The translations under genes were made by a program, and so were the position numbers. 64,000 nt of DNA from Dromiciops gliroides (Eukaryota > Chordata > Mammalia > Microbiotheria > Microbiotheriidae): assembly GCF_019393635.1 (NCBI RefSeq), contig NC_057862.1, positions 483,108,669-483,172,668 on the forward strand. Direction: 5' to 3'. The notes beneath the pieces were generated by a model that did not search any database, was not told the DNA's origin, and was given only the letters and a program-made list of their open reading frames with translations. Shown in pieces: positions 1 through 11,639 of this stretch; position 1 is the first letter of the stretch; each line of letters begins with the position of its first letter.

Positions 1-481
1 ATTTCAAGCAACTACTACAGAAACCACACAAAGCCCTGAAAATCTAGGAGACATATTTAGAACACTCCTATTCTAAAGCATCATGTCCCAGATTTTCATT
101 CACTCCATCAACTGAAAAGCAATTATTTAAATTATTTTGGATATGGAGCAGTGTGCCAAGAACTAATGAGAAGGTACAAAAGAAATAAGGTATACTCTTT
201 GCCCTTGAGAATGTACAATCTATGTGAGCATAGAACATCTATCAAGCCAGCATAGCATAGAAGATATATAGAGATTAGGGCTTAAAGCCAGTAAGACCTG
301 TGTTTGTGTCCTGCCTCTGATACATACTATTGGCTAGTGGTATGTATGATGACCTTTGGCAAGTCATTTAATCCCCCAATATTCTAGTCAACTCTCCAAA
401 ATTATAAATTGAAGAGAAAGTGACAACTTTCATTGGTAGAGGGATTTTCCTCACTTGGGAGTTCTCTTATATCAATGAAGT
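1..481. other. Mostly unique sequence with one MIR/THER1-like copy
   Basis: No coding signal is visible. About 265-425 resembles a plus-strand MIR/THER1 SINE: it has a 'cctgcctctgatac' middle, then 'tgacctttggcaagtcattta', the usual MIR core and tail order. The rest is AT-rich sequence that I cannot assign. Confidence 0.5.
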
Positions 482-493
482 CACAGGTCTAGT

Positions 494-697
494 GTTGTTG
501 TTGTTCAATCATGTCCAACTTTCTGACCCCATTTGGTATTTTCTTGGAAAACATATTAGAGTGGTTTTCCATTTCTTTCTCCAGCTCATTTTATAGGTGA
601 GGAAACTAAGGCAGACAGGTTTAAGTGATTTACAAAGGGTCACACATCTAATAAGTGTCTGAGGCCAGATTTGAACTCAGGAAGATGAGCCTGGCAC
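494..697 (-). mobile_element. Mar1-like marsupial SINE, minus strand
   Basis: The plus strand reads the reverse of a tRNA-derived SINE: 'gttgttgttcaatcatgtcc', 'gtggttttccatttctttct', then 'gaggccagatttgaactcagg'. It is flanked by the perfect 12-bp direct repeat cacaggtctagt at 482-493 and 698-709, so both insertion ends are defined. The tRNA head end is shortened. The family name is from memory of marsupial SINE consensus sequences. Confidence 0.75.
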
Positions 698-709
698 CAC
701 AGGTCTAGT

Positions 710-1790
710 ACCCTTTCATAAATAACATATCCAGCTTACTTCTTCTAGTCCTCAGTCTCCTTAACAATCAATAATGAGATCATACTAGATGGTCTTAAAG
801 GTCACTTCTAACTTCTAAAATTGACCTGAGCAAAAAAAAGGCAAGATAAACTCTGTATGTGTGTGGTTTTTTTTCTGGCTACAAAATGATCATCTCCAAC
901 CAGATGGCCAACCAACACCCTAAACTCAGCATGCTTAAAACTAGCTTCATCCTCTCCTCCCACACCCAGAAACCTTGACCTTCTTCTGAGATATATATAT
1001 ATTTTTTTTAAATTAAAGACATTACCATTTTCTTTATCCCCTGGGTTAAATATCTCAAAAGTCTCCATGGATGTGCCCTCTTCTTTGTATCTTTCTTCTG
1101 CTAGCTTATAAGTTCCTGAGAACAGGGATCATGTTTTCTATTTTCTTCATATATCTTGATCTCCTTACAGTGAATTGGATGCATGGTGGCTTCTAACTAA
1201 ATCCTTGATGATTAATTTTTTATCATGTTTTATATTTTGTAAAGGAATAACATGGGGTAGGAAGTAAGTGACCATGTGAAATGAGGTACCTAATGAAGAA
1301 TTCCTTCATTTTATTTATTACTTAGTCTCCTCCTTATATATTAGAATTCCAAAGAATTCCCAGTACCAGGCCAGTCCAGACTTTTACCTTGTGCCTACTG
1401 GAATACTAATTTGGACCCTGATCTTCCTCTTTGAGAGGACTTCCTCCTAATCCTAATGACCAATCACTGAAATGCTCCATGCCTGCATCCCCCACAGCTA
1501 TGGATGAATAGTACAAACCATACCACAGAATTATAGTGAGGCAAGTTTAAATTCTGAGTCCCCAGGAAATTTTTGAAAAGGGCTCCCCTTCAGCTTGTTC
1601 CTCCTGAAAACACCCTCTTCCCACAAGCTCTGTCCCTTTTCTCCTAAAATCTTGTTTTTTTAACATCTGCACCCACTTAGGGATTTCCTGTCTAACAACA
1701 TTTTCAGTAAAAACAAACAAAAACACAACCAACTTGGCATGTAACTATACGTATATATGTGTATGGAGAGAGACAGAGACAGAGAGCGGG
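710..1790. other. Non-coding stretch with MIR and L2-type LINE remnants
   Basis: About 735-822 looks like a plus-strand MIR tail ('ctcagtctccttaacaatc', 'ggtcttaaaggtcacttc'). About 1075-1215 looks like an ancient L2/CR1 LINE 3' end ('agttcctgagaacagggatc'). The short open frames here have no recognisable domain. The remainder is unassigned. Confidence 0.4.
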
Positions 1791-1792
1791 AA

Positions 1793-1935
1793 GGTTGGTG
1801 GTGCAGTGGATAAAGCACTGGCCCTGGATTCAGGAGGATCTGAGCTCAAATCTGGCCTCAGCCACTTGACACCTACTAGCTGTGTGACCCTGGGCAAGTC
1901 AACCCTCATTGCCCCACAAAAAATTAAATAAAAAT
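1793..1935 (+). mobile_element. WSINE1-type SINE
   Basis: Plus-strand tRNA-derived SINE starting near 'ggttggtggtgcagtgg' (A-box-like). It continues with 'ctgagctcaaatctggcc' (B-box-like) and 'ctagctgtgtgaccctggg', and ends in an A-rich tail of AAATAAA-like units. The extreme 5' end is diverged and no clean target duplication was found. Confidence 0.8.
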
Positions 1936-1939
1936 AAAT

Positions 1940-2460
1940 AAAAAATGAAAAATAGTGGACCAAAAGATAGGAGATCTGCATGTTGGTGCTAATTGTGTAC
2001 CTTTTTAAATGTTCAGACCATTTAAACATTTTTCATTTGGGGAGGTAGGACTCTCAGAGAAGGGGTAGATACACCCCAACCCCCAACCATCCCTTCAAGC
2101 AAAACTCCATTTATGTAAGGAGAAACAGCTTTTAGGTACAGGTCTACATGTATATAGGACCTTATAACTCTTTCAAGGAGGAGGAAAAGATTAGAGACTG
2201 GACGTGTGACTGTACTGGTAGAATGAACTTCCAAGGGAAGAAAAACCATCTTCTATTAATGCAGGTCAGAAACTTCTCAGCAACTCATAGTCTTAGAGGC
2301 AGCCTATAGCACAAAAAGGTTCAGTGTCTTTCCCAGTTGTAAATGGCACTAACACTCTCTTTTTGTTGAGGATATGGTTTTAGATAAATTTAAAGTGTTA
2401 CTTTCTATAGCCTTATGTCATAAATCACACATACGTACTGTACATTTCCAGCTTCGATGC
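1940..2460. other. Unassigned non-coding sequence
   Basis: I see no gene or clearly recognisable repeat here. About 2265-2345 has a weak MIR-like look ('ttcagtgtctttcccagttg'). The short minus-strand frames have no recognisable family. Confidence 0.3.
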
Positions 2461-2464
2461 ACAT

Positions 2465-2790
2465 TATTACCCTTCTTTCATTCTATGGATCAACCAAATT
2501 GGCCATCTTATTATTCTACAGATGTTACACTTTATCTCCTATCTACATCCCTTTCCACTGGTTGTCCCTCCTCACCACTATCTCATAAAATCCCTATTTC
2601 CTTTCAAGACTAGTCTCAAGACCACTTTCTACATCAGGCCTTTTCTGTGGACTTCCCTTGCATCCAGTGCCAGAATCTTCCCCTGCAAAATTACCTTCTA
2701 TCTCCTTGAGGACAAAAAATGATTTCACTTTTATCTTTTTATCTTCATGGTCTGGAAAATAGTAGGAGTTTAATATTTGTTGATTAGATG
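2465..2790 (+). mobile_element. Ancient L2/CR1-group LINE, 3' end fragment
   Basis: The order 'ttggccatcttatta', 'cactggttgtccctcctc', 'tatctccttgaggacaaa' and 'agtaggagtttaatatttg' matches the 3' ends of old CR1-clade LINEs. The same pattern recurs near 4620-4715. No open frame survives. The exact family (L2 or L3) is not resolved by eye. Confidence 0.5.
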
Positions 2791-3435
2791 TGATGATAAA
2801 GTTCTTTTAGAAGTATCGAAAGTCATGCTGGACTTGAAAGTAGTTGAGCTAATAAAAGGGAAGTTCCTCTAAGGTTCCAGTTTCCCCACATCTGAATTAA
2901 TACAAGAATAATTTTCGAAGGTAACCAAGAAGCAACACCATTGTGTAAGTTAATAGCACAGAGTACTCTTCATTCTGACACCATTCTTACCAGTGGAAAG
3001 TCAAATAGGAAATGAAACATGATAGTACTTAATGAAAAATAAATAGCAGTACTTGACCAAGTTAGGATGACATGAAAGGAAATTACTTGCATGATAATTA
3101 GAGAGGAGAGTGATTTCTAAGTAGTCCACCTCTTATAAAAGGATTGCTCCTCATAGCTGCTATTTATCTTCCAACCAGCCAAATCTCCCACATTAATATA
3201 ATTCAATTAAATTCAACAAACATTTATTAGATTTTATTATAGGAACCTGGTGTCTGTACCCCAAACTCAAGATTATGAAGTAATTTGGGCACCCATTTTT
3301 TAGCTTCCATTCAGATTCCAGTGAAACCTGTTGAAAAAAAAGTCTAATCCAATTAAGTTCCATATTCAGAAAGCTCAGAATTAAATTCGTATCTCTTTTC
3401 TCACAACTAAACTTCAGCATAGGCTTTCATTACCT
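2791..3435. other. Unassigned non-coding sequence
   Basis: AT-rich sequence without a recognisable gene. About 3198-3300 ('attcaacaaacatttatt') resembles the 5' segment of an old LINE family whose other copies start near 12930 and 33770. The open frame at 3193-3420 on the minus strand shows no domain. Confidence 0.3.
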
Positions 3436-3484
3436 CACACCTGGATTTTTGCAAAAGCTTCTTAATTAGTCTTCCTACTTGAAA

Positions 3485-3750
3485 CAGGAAGGCATTTGGT
3501 GGCACTGAGAATAGAGCACTGGGCCTAGAATCAGAAAGATATGAGTTGAATCTTCCCTTGGATACTTACTAGCTGTGTGACCCTGGGAAAGTCACTTAAC
3601 CTGTTTGCTTTAGTTTCTTCATCTGTAAAACAGGGTAATATGAACCCCTGCTTCCTAAGGCCACTATGCAGATCAAATGAGATCATGTTTGTAAAACAGT
3701 TAGCACAATGTCTGATGCTTAATAGCTTATTAATAAATTCTGGTTTCCTT
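3485..3750 (+). mobile_element. MIR/THER1 SINE inside an older LINE
   Basis: It has the order of a THER1/MIR element: 'gaatcagaaagatatgagttg', then 'ctagctgtgtgaccctggg', 'ttcttcatctgtaaaacagg', and the L2-like tail 'gatcaaatgagatcatgtttg'. It interrupts the surrounding CR1/L2 LINE. Confidence 0.75.
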
Positions 3751-4047
3751 CCTGCTCTCCTTCAAATCCTAGTCTATACTTCACAGAATAGCCAATGTGA
3801 TTTTCCTCAAGTGGAGATCTGACCACCTAACTATCCTACTCAGTAAACTCCAATAGCTCCCTTTTGCATCTAGTATTAAATATAACCTAACTATAAACTA
3901 ACTCCTCTTTTTGTGTTATAGCCCTTCACAACCTGACCTCAACCTACCTTTCTAATTTTATCGTACATTATTCTGCTCCCTATGATATTGTCATTGTACT
4001 CTGCAATCCAGTCAAACTGGGATTCTCTGCTTTTTTACAAAGCATTC

Positions 4048-4345
4048 TGGGGTAGCAAGGTAGTGCAATGGATAGAGCATTAGCCCTGAATTTGGGAGAA
4101 CCTCAGACACTAACTAGCTGTGTGACACTGGGCAAGTCGCTTAACCCAGGGGCCATCTCCAATTGTCCTGATATATATCTCACCACTGGACCCAGATAGC
4201 TCTGGAGGAGAGAGTGAGGTTGGTGACCGCATAGCCCTCCCTCATGTAAATCCAATTCAACTCATTTAAATCTAATTCACTGCAATTCGCGATGTCACCC
4301 AATGTCATGTTCCTCTTTGAGAATAAAGGATAAAAAACAACAAAA
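4048..4345 (+). mobile_element. Composite tRNA-head / RTE-linked SINE
   Basis: A WSINE-like tRNA head ('gcaaggtagtgcaatggatag', 'ctagctgtgtgacactgggc') is joined to a separate body ('ctcaccactggacccagatag', 'agagagtgaggttggtgacc', 'tttgagaataaaggataaa'). Reverse copies of the same body occur at 13922, 23145 and 36640. I associate this body with marsupial SINEs mobilised by RTE; that assignment is from memory. Confidence 0.65.
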
Positions 4346-4732
4346 TATTCCATATTCCATCTCCATGCCTTTGCAATGACCACCCACCATGCTTATAATC
4401 GACTCCTTCCTCCCCTCTTTCACATGGAATCCTTCTCTTCTTTCAAGACACAACTCAGGCTATGTCTTCCCCATGCAACTCTTCGAGACTCCATGGAGGG
4501 GCACAATTGCTGCTGTCCTTCTTCCCTAAATATCCCTCATTTAACTACCCTGTATGTACTTGTATTTATTCTCATATATTTTTGCGACACACTCATTTGC
4601 TCCTCAATCAGAATGTAAGTTCCTTGCAAATAGGGCTTATTTCATTTCTTGTGTTGATATTTCTTGTACTTAGAAGAGGACCTGTCCCAAAGTAAGTATT
4701 TAATAAATGTTTATTGAATGATTGATTTCAGG

Positions 4733-5180
4733 ACCATAGACATAGAGCTTATCCAACCCCTTCACTTTACAGATGAAGAAACTGAGGTTCAAAGAAGATA
4801 AGTGGCTTACCAAATCCTCTTAGGTAATAAAAGTCAGAGGTAGGATTTGAACCCAGTTCTTCTGATTTGAATCCAGTGCTCTTTCTATTGAAGCATATAC
4901 GACTTCTCCCTATTCCTCTCCATCAGCTGAGTATTAAGTAGAAACAGAACTGGACATGATGTCAAGAAAACCTGAGTTCAAATATGGCCTCAGACACTTC
5001 TTATCTATGTGATCCTAAACCCCTCTCTGCCTTAGTTTCTTCATCTATGAAATGGGAATAATAAAAGCATCTACCTCCCCAAGCTTTTGTGCAGATGAAA
5101 TGAGGTAATATTTGCTAAGCACTTTGCAAACTTCAAAGTGCTATATACTTGAGAGCTATTATTATTATTCCCCTTTAGTA
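4733..5180. mobile_element. Two adjacent MIR/THER1 copies, inverted
   Basis: About 4733-4915 reads as a minus-strand MIR ('tttacagatgaagaaactgag', 'aggatttgaacccag'). About 4930-5180 is a plus-strand THER1 ('ctgagttcaaatatggcctc', 'gaaatgggaataataaaagc', 'gcactttgcaaacttcaaag'). Together they form a head-to-head pair. Confidence 0.65.
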
Positions 5181-6240
5181 TATCCTCCATTCACACTCTC
5201 ACTGCTCTCATCTTGAATACTTCTGTAAACTACCTTGGAAAAAAGATGGATTAACAAGGTCTCTTCAATAGCTACTGGCACAGTTCCAAAGAATGCCTGC
5301 GTTTAGTCATGCCTCACAGTCTCCTGTCTAATTAAGGAGTGTTATTTAGCACAGCATGGCACTTCTTAGTAGGCTCATAGTGAAACACTGCCCCAGGAGT
5401 GGTGGCACATTACAGAAGAAAGGCTGTGTCTTTTTGCCTTGTCCTCTCTAGCATCCAGGAGCCTAATCTAAGAAGGCTTTTGCTTGCTACTTTATAATGC
5501 ATAACTTATTGAGTTCAGCACAATGCAACCCCAATGATACTGGAGAGAGTTCACAGTCTTCTCTCATAGATGTGCATTTGTTCAAATATAAAAAGACAAA
5601 GGTAGAGACTGTGATTCAGGAAAAGCAAGCAAAAGCAGCATTAATTAGGAAATAATCACTCCTCTACAAGAGGTAACTTAATCATCAATACACTAATTTA
5701 ACAACTCGGATGCACTATTTCATCAATGGTCAGCTCCACAAATGAATTCCCCAGAGAACCTCAATATTGGCATCTACAAAATGGATTGGGGCTTACTACA
5801 GAAGGATGTTAGCAAACAGTCATAAATTGGACATCCCACATACACACAACACCTCCCAATCTCTAATATTTAGGGCTGGGGTTTGCAACATGGATAGGCA
5901 TTAAACTAGCCTTGACATGAATTAAAATTATACTTAAATTTTCCTTCAAGGGAATAAGTCCTTTATCCTAACAGTGAATTTTGGCAGGGTGAAACTCAAC
6001 TGAAATGACTTTAGTGAAACATTTTAATGCTGAATCTAATTATATTGGCTAACTTGAGGGTCCATTTTTTTGGTCTTGATTTGAGGGAAGATACCTACTA
6101 TGTCTCCTCGAAATAGTCCAAAGATTTCTATGTTAAAGAAGGAGCTCATTAGAAGAACATCTGGACTTTCAGGCAAATTTGGTCCTTCCCTAGTGATTAA
6201 TCCTTTCACTTTATAAGGAATTCAAAGGAAGATACTGTTT
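5181..6240. other. Repeat-poor unique stretch
   Basis: More than 1 kb without a repeat that I recognise, and with no convincing coding frame. It is AT-rich and contains TAATTA-type homeodomain-like cores ('gcattaattaggaaataatc' near 5639). It could be ordinary unique DNA or hold conserved non-coding sequence; the sequence alone cannot decide. Confidence 0.35.
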
Positions 6241-6254
6241 GTATATATGTGTAA

Positions 6255-6500
6255 TCTCACATTCATATATTGCTTTAAGGTTTGCAAGCTGCTTTGCATG
6301 TGTTATCTAACTTTATCATTACAAAAACTTTATGAGAGAGGTATTTGCTCTCAATATCATACCTATTTTACAAAAGAAGAAACTGAGAAAGTGATTTGTC
6401 CAGGATCCACAGCTAGTAAGTGTCTTAGGCAAGATTTGAACACAGACCTTACTGAATCCAAGTCCAGCATTTTTTCCACTGCATCACACTATATATGTCT
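6255..6500 (-). mobile_element. MIR-type SINE, minus strand
   Basis: The reverse MIR order is visible: 'aaggtttgcaagctgctttg', 'ttacaaaaactttatgag', 'gaagaaactgagaaagtg', 'cacagctagtaagtgtc', 'gatttgaacacagacc'. Confidence 0.65.
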
Positions 6501-7265
6501 TATGTGTACCTTAAATTTCATTTAAGTCTCATATGTGTTATTCAAAAATAGTTCATGTTTTCTGAGCTTTGTAATTAAGTCCTATTTTTAGTCTATTCCA
6601 TAAATAGCCTGCTTCCCATAAGAATATATGTTATTAACAGTAGAACCCAAAAGCAAAGGGAATAAAGCCTGTTTTATCTCCAGTAATAATCCCATTTCAC
6701 CATGTCATATATAAATCTGAGTTTGATCAATCTCAGATGAGGCTTCCTGGTCCTTTTAAGCTTTGGTCCTTGACTTGATTGTCTTCAGTGGCCCCTCATT
6801 ATTCTTTATGGACTCATAACTCTTCACTCTAAGGATCTGTCACAAATTCTCTCCGGCCAAATGCATCAAGTCACCTTTCATCATCCTGAGTCACTTCCAT
6901 AGATTAGAGTGTTAAGTAGTTCAGCAAAATGAATCTCCACCTTTACTTTCACTGGCATATTACTCTGTCTCCCTATCTTCTGGGAATATCATGCCATGTA
7001 CTGGTAGAGTCTATTACTGCCTGAAGGCTACTACAGAACTTGTCTTTAGGATCATCATTAGTACCTTCTGCTGAAATGTGAATGACTAATACAGACAATT
7101 TAATCAATCTTGCCTGTAATCTGACAGAACTTTCCACAAACAATGAACTCATAAGTTAAACTTAAAATACAGTTTCCACATTGTCAGGAGCATAAACCAT
7201 TCCTCGATATGGGAAGGGAAGTGGAAAGAATGCTGAATTGAAGCTGGATGATCTAGGCTCCATTC
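6501..7265. other. Unassigned non-coding sequence
   Basis: No gene and no confident repeat was seen. About 7205-7265 has the first part of a MIR ('gggaagtggaaagaatgctg', 'gatctaggctccattccc'), which stops where the L1 begins. Confidence 0.35.
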
Positions 7266-7451
7266 CCACTTCTAATTTATATTTGTGTAATCAGTAGTGA
7301 TTTAGAGGATTTTTCATATGACAATAGATAGCTTTGATTTCTTCATCTGACAACTGCCTGTTCATATCCTTTGACCATTTCTCAATTGGAGAATGAATTG
7401 CATTCTTATAAATTTGATTTAGTTCCCTGTGTATTTTAGAAATGAGGCCTT

Positions 7452-7605
7452 GGGGCAGCTAGGTGGTGCAGTGGATAGAGCACTGGCCCTGGATTCAGGA
7501 GGACCTGAGTTCAAATCCTACCTCAGACACTTGACACTTACTAGCTGTGTGACCCTGGGCAAGTCACTTAACCCCAATTGCCTCACCAAAAAAAAAAAAA
7601 AAGTA
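7452..7605 (+). mobile_element. WSINE1-type SINE inserted in L1
   Basis: Complete plus-strand copy from 'ggggcagctaggtggtgcag' to a 14-base poly-A. It is flanked by the perfect 14-bp duplication agaaatgaggcctt at 7438-7451 and 7606-7619, which is L1 sequence. The SINE therefore entered an L1 already in place. Head A-box-like and middle B-box-like (gagttcaaatc) motifs are intact. Confidence 0.95.
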
Positions 7606-8549
7606 AGAAATGAGGCCTTTATCAGAAACACTGTCTGTAAAAATTGTTTCCCAGCTTTCTGCTTCCCTTCTAATTTTGGCTGCATTGTTTCTGTTTATAA
7701 AAAACCCTTTTAATTTAATGTAATAAAAGGCATCCATTTTGTATTTCATAATATTCTTTATCTCCTCTTTGGTCACAAAATGTACTCCTCTCCATATATC
7801 TGAGAATTAAACTATTCCTTCCTTTATATCTAAATCATGTATCCATTTTGATCTTATTTTAGTATACAGTGTAAGATGTTAGTCTATGCCTAGTTTTTGC
7901 CATACTATGTTCCAGTTTTTACAGCAATTTTTGTCAAATACTGAGTTCCTATCCCAGAAGGTGGACACTTTGGGTTTTTCAAACAGTAGATTACTATACT
8001 ACTGTGTCTCCTGTGCCTAACCTATTCCATTGATACAGCAGTCTATTTCTTAGCTAGTACCAAATAGTTTTGATGACTGCTGCTTTATATTATAGCTTCA
8101 AATTTGATAAGGCTCGCCCACCTTCCTGTGCATTTTTTTCATTAGTTTACTAGATATTCTTGAACTTTTGTTCTTCCAGATGAACTTTGTTATGATTATT
8201 TTAGGTCTATGAAATAATTTTAGGTAGTCTGATTGGCATGGCACCAAATAAGTAAATTAATTTAGGTAGAATTGTCATTTTTATTATATTACCTCAGCCC
8301 ATCCATGACCAATTTATATTTTTCCCAATTATTTAGATCTGATTTTATTTGTGTGAAAAATATTTTGTAATTGTGTTCATAGAGTTCCTGGGTTTGTCTT
8401 GGTAGGTAGACTCCCAAGTATTTTATATTGTCTACGGTTACTTTAAATGGAATTTCTTTTTCTATCTCTGCTGCTGAGTTTGGTTGGCTATTTATAGAAA
8501 TGCTGCTTATTTATGTGGATTTATATTATATCCTGCTACTTTGCTAAAG

Positions 8550-9250
8550 TTGTTAATTGTTTCAAGTAGTTTTTTAGTTGATTCTCGAGGATTCCTTAAG
8601 TATACCATCATATCATCTGCAACGAGTGACAGTTTTGTTTCCCCCTTGCCTATTCTAATTCATTTAATTCCTTTTTCTTCTCTTATTGCTAAAACTAACA
8701 TTTCTAGTACAATATTAAATAATAGAGGTGATAATGGACATTCTTGTTTCACCCATGATCTTATTGGGAATGCCTCTGGCTTATCCCCATTACATATAAT
8801 GTTTGCTAATGATTTTAGGTAGACACTGCTTATTATTTTAAGGAAAACTCCATTTATTCTTATACTCTCTAGTATTTTTAATAGGAATGAGTGCTGTATT
8901 TTGTCAAAATCTCTGCATCTATTGAGATAATCATATGATTTTGGTTAGTTTTCTTATTGATGTAGTTGATAATGTTGATAGTTTTCCTAATGTTGAAAAA
9001 GCCCTGCATTCCTGGTATAAACCCTACCTGCTCACAGTGTATTATCCTGGTGATGAATTGCTGTAATCTCCTTGTTAATTTTTTATTTATTATTTTTGCA
9101 TCAGTATTCATAGGGAAATTGGTCTATAATTTTCTTTCTCTGTTTTGGCTCTGCCTGGTTTTGGTATCAACACTTTATGGGTCATAAAAGGAATTTGGTA
9201 GAATGTCTTCTTCACCCATTTTCCAAATACTTTGTATAGTATTGGAATTA
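8550..9250 (-). pseudogene. L1 ORF2 reverse transcriptase fragment
   Basis: The frame at 8878-9111 contains [18 protein letters not shown], then [19 protein letters not shown] and [10 protein letters not shown]. These correspond closely to the palm/fingers blocks of L1 ORF2 ([39 protein letters not shown]). Further along, near 8590-8640, a different frame gives [10 protein letters not shown], matching the FADDMIVYL active-site block with Phe replaced by Val. The frame changes between blocks show that the copy is inactive. Confidence 0.88.
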
Positions 9251-9949
9251 ATTGTTCTTTAAAGGTTTGGTAACATTTACATGTAAACCCTCTGGCCTTG
9301 GAGATTTTTTCTTAGGGAGTTCACTGATGGCTAGTTCAATTTCTTTTTCTAAGATGGGCTTATTTAAGGATTTTATTTCTTCTTCCATTAATCTGGGTAG
9401 TTTATATTTCTGTAAATATTCATCCATTTAATTTAGATAGTCAAATTTATTGGCATACAGTTGCATAAAATAACTCCTGATTATTGTGTTAATTTCCACT
9501 TCATTGGTAATGAATTCACCCCTTCCATTTTTGATACTGGTAATTTGGTTTTCTTCTTTCTTTTTTTAATCAAATTAACCAAAAGGTTATCTATTTTATT
9601 AATATTTTCACAAAACCAGTTCTTAGTTTTATTAATTATTTCTATGGTTCTCTTGCTTTCAAATATATTAATCTCATCCTTTGATTCTCAGGATTTCTAA
9701 TTAGGTATTTAATTGGGGATTTTTAATTTGTTCTTTTTCTAGATTTTTTAGTTTCCTGCCCAATTCATTGATCTCCTCTTTCTCTATTTTATTCATGTAA
9801 GCATTTAAAGATAGAAAATTTCCCCTATGAACTGTGTTGACTGTATCCTATAAGTTTTGGTATGTTGTATCACTATTTTCATTCTCTTGGATGAAGTTAT
9901 TGATTGTTCCTATGATTTGTTGTTTGACTCAATCATTCTTTTTTATCAT

Positions 9950-10650
9950 AAAAGTATTTAATTTTTTCTAGTTAAATGTAGAGATAGTTTTCAACATTAT
10001 TTTTACAACATTTCTAGTTTCAAATTTTTCCCCTATCTCCCCTTTCCCCTCCCACCCAAAGACAGGAAGCAGTCTGATATAGGTTATATATGTACAATCA
10101 CACTAAACATATTTCTGCATTAGTCATGCTATGAAAGAAGACTCAGAGCAAAAGGGGAAAACCTTAAAAAATAAAAACAAAGAAAGTAGAAATAGTATGG
10201 TTCAATCTGCATCTAGATTCCATAGCTCTTTTTTCTGGATTTGGAGAACATTTTCCATCATAAGTCCTTTGGAACTAACTTGGACCATTGTATTGCTGAG
10301 AAGAATCAAGTCTATCACAGTTGATCAACATACAATGTTGTTGATACAATGTACAATGTTCTCCTGTTTCATCCCATCTCACTCAATATCAGTTCATGTA
10401 AGTCCTTCCAGGTTTCTCTGAAATCCACCTGCTCATTGTTTCTTACAGTACAATAGTATTCCATTATATTCATATACCACAACTTGTTCAGCCATTCCCC
10501 AGTTGATGGGTATCCCCTCAATTTCCAATTTCTTGGCACTACAAAAAAAGCAGCTACAAATATTTTTGGACATGTGGGTCCTTTTCACTTTTTTATGCTC
10601 TATTTGGGGAAAAAGACCTAATAGTGATATTGCTGGGTCAAAAGGTATAT
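9950..10650 (-). mobile_element. Second L1, 5'-truncated, nested in the first
   Basis: The minus-strand frame 10433-10696 shows the ORF2 C-terminal block IPFDPAISLLGLFPQ and INWGMAEQ. It is followed by a 3' UTR ending near 9955 ('tctacatttaactagaaa' on the minus strand, like L1 3' ends at 41900). This C-terminal block lies between two more upstream ORF2 domains of the outer L1, so it belongs to another insertion. The duplication at its ends was not resolved; the boundaries are good to about 20 bp. Confidence 0.7.
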
Positions 10651-10654
10651 ACAT

Positions 10655-11200
10655 GGCAAATTTTGTGTATGTGCCATGTACCACTGAGAAAAACATATTC
10701 TTTTATATCCCCATTCAATTTTCTCCATATGTCTATCATATCTAAATTTTCTAAAATTCTATTCACCTCTTTAATGTCTATCTTATTTATTTTGTGGTTA
10801 GATTTATCTAGTTCTGAGATGGGAAGGTTCAGATCACCCACTAGTAGAGTTTTGCAGTCTATTTCTTCTTGTAACTCATTTTAACTTCTAAGAATTTGGA
10901 TACTGTACTACTTTGTGCATATATGTTTTGTATTGATATTACTTCATTACCTATGGTACCTTTTAGCAAGATGTATTTTCTTTCCTTATCTCTTAATTAG
11001 ATCCATTTTTGGTTTTGCTTTGTCTGAGATAAGGATTCCTATCCCTACTTTTGTTTTACTTTCAGAAGAAGCGTAATATATTCTGCTCCAACTTTTTACC
11101 TTTACTCTGTGTGTATCTCTGTGATTCAAATGTGTTTCTTATAAACAACATATCATAGAATTTTTATTTTTAATCCATTCTGCTATTCACTTCCATTTTA
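10655..11200 (-). pseudogene. L1 ORF2 endonuclease fragment
   Basis: The minus-strand frame 10638-10841 gives MGDLNLPISELDKSN followed by LDMIDIWRKLN and EYVFLSGTWHIHKI. This parallels the L1 endonuclease blocks MGDFNTPLSTLDR, ADLIDIYRTL and EYTFFSAPHHTYSKID. Upstream, near 11100-11160, a segment like MLFIRNTFES aligns with CCIQETHLTC, but the catalytic Glu is replaced by Asn (RNTF for QETH). Frames are broken throughout. Confidence 0.82.
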
Positions 11201-11639
11201 TGAGAGGTCATCCCATTCACATTCACAATTATGATTACTAACTGTGAATTTCCCTCCATCCTCTTTTCCACTTTGTTTGTACTTCTTTTTCTTCTTTCAC
11301 CCTATTCCTCTTCACCAGTGTTTTGCTTCTGACCACCACCTCCCTCAATCTGCCCTCCCTTTTATCAGCCACCTTCCCACTTCTTTCCCCTTTCCTCCCC
11401 TGCTTCTTCCCTCTTCTACCAGTACCACCCTTTTACCTTTACCCTTTTTACTTCCTTAAAGAGTAAGTTAAGTTTCTTTATCCAAATGGGTGTATATGTT
11501 ATTCCCTCTTTGAACCAAATCTGATGAAATTAATGTTGAAACAATTCTCACTCTTTCCCTCTCTTGTAATAGGATTTTTGTGCCTCTTCATATGATGTAA
11601 TTAACCCTATTCTGCCTCTCTTTCCCTCTCTCAAGTCCC

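Larger units (their letters stand above)
3436..4720 (+). mobile_element. Ancient CR1/L2-group LINE split by two SINEs
   Basis: Three segments (about 3436-3484, 3750-4040 and 4345-4715) read in order as one old LINE: 'cctcacacctggatttttgc', then 'gaccacctaactatcc' and 'ccctatgatattgtcattg', then 'tctccatgcctttgcaatg' and a 3' end near 'aataaatgtttattgaatg'. A MIR/THER1 copy and an RTE-linked SINE separate them. The LINE must predate both. No reading frame is preserved. Confidence 0.6.
7266..11635 (-). mobile_element. L1 LINE, minus strand, ORF2 largely recognisable but broken
   Basis: Read on the minus strand, the order is L1 ORF2 endonuclease (about 11200-10655), linker (about 9950-9400), reverse transcriptase (about 9250-8550) and C-terminal region (about 8500-7280, e.g. 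a segment like SDKGLISYF near 7620). The stretch 11240-11635 upstream of ORF2 resembles the long non-coding region between ORF1 and ORF2 in marsupial L1. Many stops and frameshifts break the frames, and no ORF1 was recognised. The copy lacks a 3' UTR at its left end. It is interrupted by a WSINE1 and by a second L1 fragment. Confidence 0.85.

Noticed and set aside
7452-7605. Possible tRNA gene from A-box and B-box motifs
   Set aside because: The motifs belong to the tRNA-derived head of WSINE1. There is no cloverleaf with an acceptor stem, and the unit is followed by SINE body and poly-A with a target duplication.
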